NCBI RefSeq assembly: GCF_014648415.1
Contig: NZ_BMRB01000006.1
Span: 1-64,000, forward strand
Direction of reading: 5' to 3'
Length of the DNA stretch: 64,000 nucleotides
Source: Actinokineospora fastidiosa
Lineage (GTDB): Bacteria > Actinomycetota > Actinomycetes > Mycobacteriales > Pseudonocardiaceae
The translations under genes were made by a program, and so were the position numbers. The notes below the pieces were generated by a model that did not search any database, was not told where the DNA came from, and saw only the letters and a list, made by a program, of their open reading frames with translations. Positions 9,142-16,549 of this stretch are shown piece after piece (the stretch's first letter is position 1; each line of letters starts with the position of its first letter).

Positions 9142-9381
9142 TCAGTGGTCGGTGTCGACCACGTCGACGCGGATGCCGCGCCCGCCGACCCCGGCCATCA
9201 CCGTGCGCAGCGCGGTCGCGGTGCGCCCGCCCCTGCCGATGACCTTGCCCAGGTCCTCGGGGTTGACGTGCACCTCAAGCGTGCGGCCGCGACGGGTCGT
9301 GACCAGCTCCACCTGGACGTCGTCGGGGTGATCGACGATGCCTCGGACCAGGTGCTCCAGGGCGTCCGCGAGGGCGCTCAC
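9142..9381 (-). CDS. khpA: KH-domain RNA-binding protein (KhpA/YlqC type)
   Basis: A single-domain KH protein of 79 residues. The GxxG loop appears as VIGRGGRT at about residues 46-53, flanked by the conserved [12 protein letters not shown] strand. KhpA of firmicutes and mycobacteria partners with KhpB to bind RNA and influence cell-envelope growth; that role is family knowledge and not shown here. The GTG start at 9381 overlaps the rpsP stop (GTGA), so translation is probably coupled to S16. Confidence 0.93.
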   Translation of the reverse strand: MSALADALEHLVRGIVDHPDDVQVELVTTRRGRTLEVHVNPEDLGKVIGRGGRTATALRTVMAGVGGRGIRVDVVDTDH

Positions 9382-9830
9382 TCGGCCGCGGCCTCGGTCT
9401 CAGCGGCGGGCTCGGCCTGCTCGGCCTTCTCCGCCTTCTTCGGGGCGGACTTCTTCTTCGGGCTGATCGCCTCGGTGGTGGGCTCCTCGCCCGCCGCCTT
9501 CAGCGCGGCCTCGAACAGCTCCTGCTTGGTCGGCTTCGGCTCGGCGACGCGCAGCGTGCCCTCGGCGCCCGGCAGGCCCTTGAACTTCTGCCAGTCGCCG
9601 GTCACCTCCAGCAGGTGCTTCACCGCGTCGGTCGGCTGCGCGCCGACACCCAGCCAGTACTGGGCGCGGTCGGAGTCGACCTCGATCAGGCTCGGCTCGG
9701 TCTTGGGGTTGTAGCGGCCGATCGTCTCGATGGCCTTCCCGTCGCGGCGGGTACGGGCGTCGGCGACGATGATGCGGTAGAACGGCGCGCGGATCTTGCC
9801 GAGGCGCTGCAGCTTGATCTTGACAGCCAC
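9378..9830 (-). CDS. rpsP: 30S ribosomal protein S16 with charged C-terminal tail
   Basis: A 150-residue S16. The first 85 residues carry the conserved core, opening [19 protein letters not shown] and followed by [14 protein letters not shown] and [12 protein letters not shown]. Bacterial S16 is often about 80-90 residues. Here a Lys/Ala/Glu-rich tail (about residues 100-150, with [18 protein letters not shown]) extends it, as in other actinobacteria. The GTG at 9830 has an AGGAG site roughly a dozen bases upstream. It is the first gene of the rpsP-khpA-rimM-trmD cluster, so the promoter should lie in 9831-9975. Confidence 0.96.
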   Translation of the reverse strand: MAVKIKLQRLGKIRAPFYRIIVADARTRRDGKAIETIGRYNPKTEPSLIEVDSDRAQYWLGVGAQPTDAVKHLLEVTGDWQKFKGLPGAEGTLRVAEPKPTKQELFEAALKAAGEEPTTEAISPKKKSAPKKAEKAEQAEPAAETEAAAE

Positions 9831-9975
9831 GGGTCTGCTTGCTCCTGTGTTTCGACGTCGGGTCTGGACGCGGGTGGCCCCGTGGGGTCGAGCCGTCACA
9901 TCCGGTGGTGCGTGGGCGCCGCGGCACGGTGAGAGGGTCCGGCCGCCGCGGACAGCCGCCAATTGTGCCAGACGA

Positions 9976-10722
9976 CTACCCGGCGAACGGAATCACCTCC
10001 ACCCCGGTGCCGTTCAGGGCGCTGCGGACGGCTCGGGCGTGGGCGACCGCGCCGGGCGTGTCGCCGTGCAGGCAGAGGGAGCGGGCCGCCGCTCGCAGCA
10101 CCGTCCCGTCGACGGCGACCAGCTCGCCGCGGGTGGCCAGGCGCACCGCGCGCTCGACGACCGCGGCCGTCTCGGTGATCAGCGCACCCGGCTGCGACCT
10201 GGGGACGAGCGTGCCCTCGGGGGTGTAGCCGCGGTCGGCGAACGCCTCGGGCACGGCGGCGTCCCCGGCGGCGGCGAGCAGTCGCGACCCGGGCAGGCCG
10301 AGCACCGGGAGGTCGCCGTACGCGCGCGTACCGGCCACGACGGCGTCTGCCTGGGCCTGGTGGTGCACGGTCGCGTTGTAGAGCGCGCCGTGCGGCTTGA
10401 CGTACGCCACCCGCGTGCCCGCCGCCCTGGCGAACGCGTCCAGCGCCCCGATCTGGTACAGCACCTCGTCGGCGAGCGTGACGGGGTCCACATCGATGAA
10501 CCGGCGGCCGAAACCCGCGAGATCGCGGTAGGAGACCTGCGCGCCGACCGCCACGCCCCGGCGCGCGGCGGACGCGCAGACCGCGCGCATCGTGGACGCG
10601 TCGCCCGCGTGGAAGCCGCAGGCGACGTTCGCCGAGGTGACGACGTCGAGCAGGGCGTCGTCGTCGCCGAGGCGCCAGACGCCGAAGCCCTCGCCGAGGT
10701 CGGCGTTGAGGTCGATCGTCAC
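9976..10722 (-). CDS. pxpA: 5-oxoprolinase subunit A (LamB/YcsF family)
   Basis: A 248-residue LamB/YcsF protein. PxpA works with PxpB and PxpC to hydrolyse 5-oxoproline to glutamate in the cytoplasm. The family opening [12 protein letters not shown] is clear, followed by [22 protein letters not shown] and the C-terminal [10 protein letters not shown]. The start is GTG 10722, which overlaps the CPBP gene stop in GTGA. The usual neighbours pxpB and pxpC are not in the window; the gene is instead coupled to a CPBP protease, so complete oxoprolinase activity needs partners encoded elsewhere. Confidence 0.92.
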   Translation of the reverse strand: MTIDLNADLGEGFGVWRLGDDDALLDVVTSANVACGFHAGDASTMRAVCASAARRGVAVGAQVSYRDLAGFGRRFIDVDPVTLADEVLYQIGALDAFARAAGTRVAYVKPHGALYNATVHHQAQADAVVAGTRAYGDLPVLGLPGSRLLAAAGDAAVPEAFADRGYTPEGTLVPRSQPGALITETAAVVERAVRLATRGELVAVDGTVLRAAARSLCLHGDTPGAVAHARAVRSALNGTGVEVIPFAG

Positions 10723-11468
10723 GGGGTCATCACCCCGAGGGAGATCAGCAGGACGGCCAGCGCTGGCAGGAAGTTGTTGACCTGGTGGGCCACGATGCTC
10801 GCGCCGAGGCGGCCGGTCCAGAGCCGGGCCAGGCCGATGGGGATGCCGATGACGAGCAGCAGCGAGGTGCGCAGCGGTTCGAGGTGGCTGATGGCGAAGA
10901 TCACGGTGGTGAGGCCGAACACGGCCCAGCGGCCCCAGTGCAGCCGTTCGAGCGCGCCCCAGAGCAGGCCGCGGTAGATGATCTCCTCGCAGAGCGGGCC
11001 GACCAGCCAGACGTAGAGGAACAGGGTGACCGCGGCGATGACCGGCATGCGCTGGTCGTCGACCAGGCTGCCCAGCGACGACGTCGCGTTGTCCTCGCCG
11101 ACGACGCGGGTCCACACCGCGGCGGCGGCCGTGGTCACGACCAGCCCGATGACGCCGAACTTGAACCCCGCCCTGAGGTCGTCGCGGCGGAACGACCAGC
11201 GCAGGTCGGCTCTCGGCCCGTTGCCGCGCAGCTTGGTGACCAGCAGCGCGGTGCCCGTCGCGAGCAGGGTGGGCACGATCGTGCCGACCAGGATGACGGT
11301 GATCGAGTCCTCCGCGCCGGGCCTCGGGTTGCCGATCAGCACGCCGATGACGACCGCGGACATCACGAAGACCGCGTACACCGCGAGGAAGGCCCCGAAG
11401 CCCCAGCGGTGGTCCCGGGCGGGCGGCGGCGGGGCCGCCGACGCGGCGTCCGGCAGCGACACCATCAC
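10719..11468 (-). CDS. CPBP-family intramembrane glutamic endopeptidase
   Basis: A polytopic membrane protein of about 249 residues with some seven hydrophobic segments. Motif 1 of the CPBP (Abi/CAAX) family is EEIIYRG, motif 2 has the His of FAISH, and motif 3 is HQVNN. These are the residues expected for an intramembrane metal-independent or glutamate protease. Natural substrates are unknown; relatives process prenylated or bacteriocin-like peptides. The start is ambiguous: GTG 11468, ATG 11465 or GTG 11462 follow a GGAGGT site, and spacing favours GTG 11462. It overlaps pxpA by 4 bases. Confidence 0.9.
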   Translation of the reverse strand: MMVSLPDAASAAPPPPARDHRWGFGAFLAVYAVFVMSAVVIGVLIGNPRPGAEDSITVILVGTIVPTLLATGTALLVTKLRGNGPRADLRWSFRRDDLRAGFKFGVIGLVVTTAAAAVWTRVVGEDNATSSLGSLVDDQRMPVIAAVTLFLYVWLVGPLCEEIIYRGLLWGALERLHWGRWAVFGLTTVIFAISHLEPLRTSLLLVIGIPIGLARLWTGRLGASIVAHQVNNFLPALAVLLISLGVMTP

Positions 11469-11513
11469 ACCTCCGACAGTCCGGCTCCCCCGGGCGGTCC
11501 GAGGCCAACGGGA

Positions 11514-12596
11514 TCACCGTACGGTTTGGCGGACCACCCGTCCCCGCAACACGACGAGAGCGGGGTTGCGCAATGTCTCCAAGTCTTCCCGGGGGTCGTC
11601 GGCGAACGCCAGCAGGTCCGCTGCGGCGCCCTCGGTCAGTCCCGAGTACCCCAGCCAGGCGCGCGCACTCCACGAACCGGCCGCGATGGCCTGCTCCGCG
11701 CTCATCCCGGCCCGGTGCAGGGCGATGACCTCGTCGACGATCCGGCCGTGGGCGATGCCGCCGCCTGCGTCCGTGCCCGCGTAGACCGGCACGCCCGCCT
11801 CGATGGCGTGGGCGACGGTGCGGGTGACGTTCTCGTAGAGGTCGAGCATGTGGCGGGCGTAGGACGGGAACCGCTCGGCGCCCGCCGCGATGCCGGGGAA
11901 GTTCTCGATGTTGATCAGGGTCGGGACCAGCGCGGTGCCGCGGCGGGCCATCTCGGCCGTGGTCTCCGGGGTGAGGCCGGTGCCGTGCTCGATGCAGTCG
12001 ATGCCCGCCTCGATCAGGCCGGGCAGGGCGTCCTCGCCGAAGACGTGCGCGGTGACCCTGGCGCCCGCGTCGTGGGCGACCCTGATGGCCTCGGCCAGCA
12101 CGTCGTCGGACCACAGCGGGGCGAGGTCGCCCTTCTCCCGGTCGATCCAGTCGCCGACCAGCTTGACCCAGCCGTCGCCCGCCGCCGCCTGCCTGGCGAC
12201 CTGGTCGGGCAGGTCGTCGGGCTCGATCTCGACCCCGAGGTGGCGGATGTAGCGGCGGGGGCGGGCGATGTGCCTGCCCGCGCGGATGATCCTGGGCAGG
12301 TCCAGGCGCTCCTGCAGCGGCGTGGTGTCGATCGGCGAGCCGCAGTCGCGGATGAGCAGCGTGCCCGCGTCCCGGTCGATCTCGGCCTGCCCGGCCGCGG
12401 TGTCGAGGTCGACCGGCCCCTCGGGGCCGATGCCGACGTGGCAGTGCGCGTCGACGAACCCGGGGATCAGGTAGCCGCCGTCGAGGACCGTTATCGCGCC
12501 CGGGACCTCGGTCGTGCGGACCCGGCCGTTGACGACCCACAGGTCCCGCTCGACGCCGTCGGGCAGGACGGCGCCGCGCAGGTGCAGCGCGGTCAC
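11514..12596 (-). CDS. Amidohydrolase-family metal-dependent hydrolase
   Basis: A 360-residue TIM-barrel amidohydrolase. The first metal ligands are His51 and His53 in FVDAHCHVG. A candidate bridging lysine is Lys145 in GWVKLVGD, further His ligands are His184 (VTAHVFGE) and His204 (IEHGTG), and the final Asp is about 276 in AGTDAGG. This pattern resembles the imidazolonepropionase-like and prolidase-like amidohydrolases. The substrate cannot be named from sequence. The GTG start overlaps the ffh stop (GTGA), so it is translated with ffh, an odd partner for a catabolic enzyme. Confidence 0.88.
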   Translation of the reverse strand: MTALHLRGAVLPDGVERDLWVVNGRVRTTEVPGAITVLDGGYLIPGFVDAHCHVGIGPEGPVDLDTAAGQAEIDRDAGTLLIRDCGSPIDTTPLQERLDLPRIIRAGRHIARPRRYIRHLGVEIEPDDLPDQVARQAAAGDGWVKLVGDWIDREKGDLAPLWSDDVLAEAIRVAHDAGARVTAHVFGEDALPGLIEAGIDCIEHGTGLTPETTAEMARRGTALVPTLINIENFPGIAAGAERFPSYARHMLDLYENVTRTVAHAIEAGVPVYAGTDAGGGIAHGRIVDEVIALHRAGMSAEQAIAAGSWSARAWLGYSGLTEGAAADLLAFADDPREDLETLRNPALVVLRGRVVRQTVR

Positions 12597-14125
12597 TTCT
12601 TCGGGAACTTGAGCTTCGACGGGTCGAAGCCGGGCGGGAGCTGATCCATGCCGCCGAAGCCGGGCGGCAGCTGCTGCAGGCTCGGCGGCATGCCGGACAG
12701 GTCGGGCATGCCCGCGGGGAAGCCGCCGCGCACCCTCGGCTGGGTCGGGCCCTTGCCCTTGCCCTTCTTGCCCTTGCGGCCCTTGGGCTGCTTCTTGGTG
12801 GCGCTGCGCCCGCCGGGCATGCCGAAGCGGCCCGCCATCTGCTGCATCATCTTGCGGGCCTCGTAGAACCGGTTGACCAGGTCGTTGACGTCGCGGACCT
12901 GCACGCCGGAGCCGTTGGCGATGCGCACGCGGCGGGAGGCGTTGATGATCTTCGGGTCCTGCCGCTCCGCCGGGGTCATGCCGCGGATGATCGCCTGCAG
13001 GCGGTCGATGTGCTTCTCGTCGACCTGGGCGAGCGCGTCCTTCATCTGGCCCGCGCCGGGCAGCATGCCCAGCAGGTTGGCGATCGGGCCCATCTTGCGG
13101 ACGGCGAGCATCTGCTCGAGGAAGTCCTCCAGCGTGAGCTCGCCGGTGCCGATCTTGGCCGCGGCCTTCTCCGCCTGCGCCTGGTCGAAGTGCTGCTCGG
13201 CCTGCTCGATCAGGGTCAGCAGGTCGCCCATCCCGAGGATGCGGCTGGCCATCCGGTCGGGGTGGAAGGCGTCGAAGTCCTCCAGCTTCTCGCCGTTGGA
13301 GGCGAAGAGGATGGGGACGCCGGTGACCTCGCGGACCGACAGCGCCGCGCCACCGCGGGCGTCGCCGTCGAGCTTGGTGAGGACCACGCCGGTGAAGCCG
13401 ACGCCGTCGCGGAACGCCTCGGCGGTGGTGACCGCGTCCTGGCCGATCATGGCGTCGACGACGAAGAGGACCTCGTCGGGGTTCGTGGCTGCCCGGATGT
13501 CGGCGGCCTGGCGCATCATCTCCTCGTCGACACCGAGACGTCCCGCGGTGTCGACGACGACGACGTCGTAGTGGGAGCGCTTGGCCTCATCGATGGAGCG
13601 GCGCGCGACCTCGACCGGGTCGCCGACGCCGTTGCCGGGCTCGGGCGCGAAGACGGTGACGCCCGCCCGCTCGCCGACGACCTGCAGCTGGGTGACGGCG
13701 TTGGGGCGCTGGAGGTCGCAGGCGACCAGCAGCGGGGCGTGGCCCTGGGCCTTGAGCCAGCGGGCCAGCTTGCCTGCCAGGGTCGTCTTACCGGCGCCCT
13801 GGAGACCGGCCAGCATGATCACGCTCGGCGGGGTCTTGGCCAGGTTGAGCCGCCGGGTCTCGCCGCCGAGGATGGCGATCAGCTCGTCGTTGACGATCTT
13901 GACGACCTGCTGCGCCGGGTTGAGCGCGGCGGACACCTCCGCGCCCTTCGCCCGTTCCTTGACCTTGGCGATGAAGGCGCGCACCACCGGCAGGGCGACA
14001 TCGGCCTCCAGCAGCGCGATGCGGATCTCGCGGGCGGTGGTGTCGATGTCGGCGTCGCTCAGCCTGCCTTTGCCACGCAGGTTCTGCAGGACCGATGAGA
14101 GCCGGTCGGAGAGGGTGTCGAACAC
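12593..14125 (-). CDS. ffh: Signal recognition particle GTPase Ffh
   Basis: A 510-residue SRP54 homologue that binds 4.5S RNA and signal sequences and targets ribosomes to the membrane through FtsY. Order is N domain (1-90), then G domain with P-loop GLQGAGKTT (107-115), VDTAGR and TKLDG, then a methionine-rich M domain (about 300-440) with the RNA-binding helices around RIANGSG. A basic GRKGKKGKGKG stretch and a glycine/proline-rich tail follow. A CCCCCG/CGGGGG hairpin lies in the 5' leader around 14158-14176. It is divergent from the reductase gene at 14275. Confidence 0.97.
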   Translation of the reverse strand: MFDTLSDRLSSVLQNLRGKGRLSDADIDTTAREIRIALLEADVALPVVRAFIAKVKERAKGAEVSAALNPAQQVVKIVNDELIAILGGETRRLNLAKTPPSVIMLAGLQGAGKTTLAGKLARWLKAQGHAPLLVACDLQRPNAVTQLQVVGERAGVTVFAPEPGNGVGDPVEVARRSIDEAKRSHYDVVVVDTAGRLGVDEEMMRQAADIRAATNPDEVLFVVDAMIGQDAVTTAEAFRDGVGFTGVVLTKLDGDARGGAALSVREVTGVPILFASNGEKLEDFDAFHPDRMASRILGMGDLLTLIEQAEQHFDQAQAEKAAAKIGTGELTLEDFLEQMLAVRKMGPIANLLGMLPGAGQMKDALAQVDEKHIDRLQAIIRGMTPAERQDPKIINASRRVRIANGSGVQVRDVNDLVNRFYEARKMMQQMAGRFGMPGGRSATKKQPKGRKGKKGKGKGPTQPRVRGGFPAGMPDLSGMPPSLQQLPPGFGGMDQLPPGFDPSKLKFPKK

Positions 14126-14274
14126 GGGTGCGGCACTCCATAGCTGTTGCGGGACGTCCCCCGAGCGTACCGGGGGTCAGCGGGACGGCACTCACGTAGA
14201 CCGAACGTGGCCGCTGTCGATTCCGCTCGCTCCCGTTCGTCGGCCCGGTGACGGATCGAATGAAGGAGACCGTG

Positions 14275-14832
14275 GTGGGCAAGCTGGTGGTCACGCAGTT
14301 CATCTCCCTCGACGGGGTCATCGAGGACCCGGCGGGCGTGGAGGGGTCGCCGCACGGGGCGTGGAGCTTCCGGGCCGACGCCCCCGACGGCCTGCGGTTC
14401 AAGCTCGACGAGCTGATGGCGGCGGACGCGCAGCTGCTCGGCCGGGCGACCTACGAGACGTTCGCGGCGTCGTGGCCCCAGCGGCGGGACGCGGCGGGGT
14501 TCGCCGAGCGGATGAACTCGATGCCGAAGTACGTCGTGTCGTCGACGCTCAAGGCGGCGACGTGGAACAACACCGAGGTGATCCCGCTCGATAAGGTCGC
14601 GGCGGTCAAGGAGTGGCACGCCCGGGACATCATCGTCCCGGGCAGCGCGCGGCTGGTGCACGCGCTGCGGGAGCGGGGGCTGGTCGACGAGTACCGGTTG
14701 ATCGTGCACCCGGTCGTCCTCGGCTCCGGGAGGCGGCTGTGGGAGGGCGGGACGACCGAGCTCGAGCTGGTCGAGTGCCGGGCGGTCGGGCCGCACGTCG
14801 TACTGCAGGTCTACCGGCCCGCCCAGTGGTAG
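14275..14832 (+). CDS. RibD C-terminal/DHFR-like reductase family protein
   Basis: A 185-residue cytoplasmic protein of the RibD-C superfamily, which reduces pyrimidine or pteridine substrates with NADPH. The family features FISLDGVIEDP, LLGRATYETFAASWP, a VVSSTL strand and the nucleotide-binding VPGSARLVHALRERGLVDEY are seen in order. I start at GTG 14275 because a GAAGGAGA ribosome site ends 5 bases before it; a longer frame from 14248 is possible. True dihydrofolate or riboflavin reductase activity is not implied, since most paralogues are uncharacterised. It is followed 32 bases later by a membrane protein gene. Confidence 0.88.
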   Translation: MGKLVVTQFISLDGVIEDPAGVEGSPHGAWSFRADAPDGLRFKLDELMAADAQLLGRATYETFAASWPQRRDAAGFAERMNSMPKYVVSSTLKAATWNNTEVIPLDKVAAVKEWHARDIIVPGSARLVHALRERGLVDEYRLIVHPVVLGSGRRLWEGGTTELELVECRAVGPHVVLQVYRPAQW

Positions 14833-14864
14833 CTTCCGGCCCTTGATCCACAAGGGGGCCCGGG

Positions 14865-16358
14865 ATGCTGGACGCGAAGGCGGCCGCGGCCGCGCTGCTG
14901 GGGATGGTCGCCGTCGCGGGGTACGCCCTGCTGCCCGACCTGCGGGTGGCCGTCGCCGCCGTGTTCGTGGTCGTCGGGCTGCTCGTCCGGCCGGTCAGCA
15001 GGGACGGCGTGGAGCACGGGGCCGCCACCGCCGCCGTGCTGATCGGGGCCGGGCTGCTGGGGCAGGTGCTCGTCGTCGAAGTCGACCCGGCGCCGCGGTT
15101 CGCGGTGGCGCTGGTGCTCGCTCCCCTGGCCGTGGCGCTGCTGGTGCTGTGGGACACCGTGGGCTGGGTCGGGTTGGGCCTGGTCGTGCCGGTGATCGTG
15201 GCGGCGCTCAGCGGGGAGTGGGCAGCGGCGCTGCTGGCCGGGCTGGCGGTGGTGGCCGCGCTGATGGCCGTCACCGGGACGTTCTGGACCGTCCTGGGCG
15301 CGACGGCCGCGGCGCACGCCGTCGGCGGCGGCGCCGCGCCGGTCGTCGCGCTGACCGGGCTCGCGGGCGCGCCGCTCCCCATCCACCCGGTCACGGCCGC
15401 CGTGGGTGTGCTCGTGCCGGTGGTGGCGGGGCTGGTCGCGGCGGTGCGGCGCGACCTGCCCGGCGGGCTGGCCGCGGCGGCGGCGCTCGCGGCGCCCGCG
15501 CCCGGGGCGGGTCCCGTGCCGCTGGTCGTCCTGCTCGCGGTCGGCGCCGCGGCGGCGCTGGCGCTGGGTCCGCTGCGCGGCCTCGCGGACCGGGTGGCCT
15601 GCTGGGCGCGCGGCGCGGGCGGGATCTCCCGGGAGGCGTTGATCGCCGCGTTGGGCGGAGTGGCCGTCCTGCTCGCGGGGTACGGGGTGCCTGCGTTAGG
15701 GCTGGATCAGGCGGCTCGGGGCGGGATCGGGCTGGTGTTGCTCCTGGGGGCGGCGGGGGTGGCGTACTGGTTGCCCACGCGGCTCGGTGGCGTGCTCGGG
15801 GGGTTGGTGCTGGCCGGGTTCGCGGTCACTGGGCCTTGGCAGCGGTTGGGGTTGGTCAGCACCGACTCATCCCTGCTGGAGTTGGCGTTGGTGCTCTTCT
15901 CCGCGATCGGGATGGTGGTGACGGCCGCTGTCGTGGCGGCGCTGTGGCTGCGGCACCGGCATGCGGGGGTTGTGGCGGGGGGCGCGCTGCTGGTGCTGCA
16001 CGATCTCGCCTGGTTGCTCTCCGCTGACCTTTCGGCCCCGCCGGGTCCGTTGGCCGTGGTCGGACCGTTGATCGCCCTTGGGGTGGTTGCCATCGGGGTG
16101 CGGGCGGCGCGGGGGGTCGTGCTCGGGGCGGCCGGGTTCACGCTGGCGGCGATGACCGCTCGGACGTTCAGCGGCCAGGGTGTGGAGTTGCCGCGGATCG
16201 CACCGCTCACGCCGACCGATGTCCTGCTGAACGCGCAGTTGCCGGACAACCCGGCCTGGATCGTCCCCCTGCTGCTGATCGCCCTGCTCTGCGCGCGCAG
16301 CGCGGCCGTGCCGCTGGTCGTCGTGTTCGGGACGCAGGCCCTGCTGGTGGCGCTCTAG
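14865..16358 (+). CDS. Polytopic membrane protein, unknown function
   Basis: A 497-residue protein made almost wholly of Ala/Val/Leu/Gly-rich hydrophobic segments, some twelve to fifteen by eye, with short polar loops such as RRDLPGG and RHRH. I recognise no family motif. It could be a transporter-like protein, but no signature supports that. The ATG at 14865 follows a modest GGGGGCC purine stretch. From about 15640 the codons become G/T-rich compared with the first half, one of several compositional islands in the window. A hairpin at 16370-16394 probably ends its transcript. Confidence 0.8.
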   Translation: MLDAKAAAAALLGMVAVAGYALLPDLRVAVAAVFVVVGLLVRPVSRDGVEHGAATAAVLIGAGLLGQVLVVEVDPAPRFAVALVLAPLAVALLVLWDTVGWVGLGLVVPVIVAALSGEWAAALLAGLAVVAALMAVTGTFWTVLGATAAAHAVGGGAAPVVALTGLAGAPLPIHPVTAAVGVLVPVVAGLVAAVRRDLPGGLAAAAALAAPAPGAGPVPLVVLLAVGAAAALALGPLRGLADRVACWARGAGGISREALIAALGGVAVLLAGYGVPALGLDQAARGGIGLVLLLGAAGVAYWLPTRLGGVLGGLVLAGFAVTGPWQRLGLVSTDSSLLELALVLFSAIGMVVTAAVVAALWLRHRHAGVVAGGALLVLHDLAWLLSADLSAPPGPLAVVGPLIALGVVAIGVRAARGVVLGAAGFTLAAMTARTFSGQGVELPRIAPLTPTDVLLNAQLPDNPAWIVPLLLIALLCARSAAVPLVVVFGTQALLVAL

Positions 16359-16369
16359 GTCACCGGGAT

Positions 16370-16394
16370 GGGGCCCGACCCCTCGACGGGCCCC
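16370..16394 (+). terminator. Candidate terminator after membrane protein gene
   Basis: GGGGCCCG (16370-16377) pairs perfectly with CGGGCCCC (16387-16394) around a 9-base loop, 12 bases after the stop codon. Only two T residues follow, so it is a GC-type hairpin without a proper U-tract, as is usual in actinobacteria. Confidence 0.55.
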
Positions 16395-16519
16395 TTCCCG
16401 GCTGCGTCCGCCCCCTCCAGCCGTCCCGGTCCCCCAACCGGTCCGGCATGGCCGCTCTCGCTCGGACACCGCAAAGCCTGCCCTTATTCCCGGCCCGGCC
16501 CCAGCGTGGACGCCCGCGT

Positions 16520-16549
16520 ATGCGGCTGAGTAGCACTACTCATCCGCAT
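16520..16549. terminator. Hairpin spanning the glnD stop codon
   Basis: Arms ATGCGGCTGAGTAG (16520-16533) and CTACTCATCCGCAT (16536-16549) pair over 14 bases with one mismatch and a 2-base centre. The glnD TGA (16540-16542 on the minus strand) lies inside the right arm. It may end both the glnD transcript and read-through from the convergent membrane protein gene. The near-perfect dyad could also bind a protein. Confidence 0.5.
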
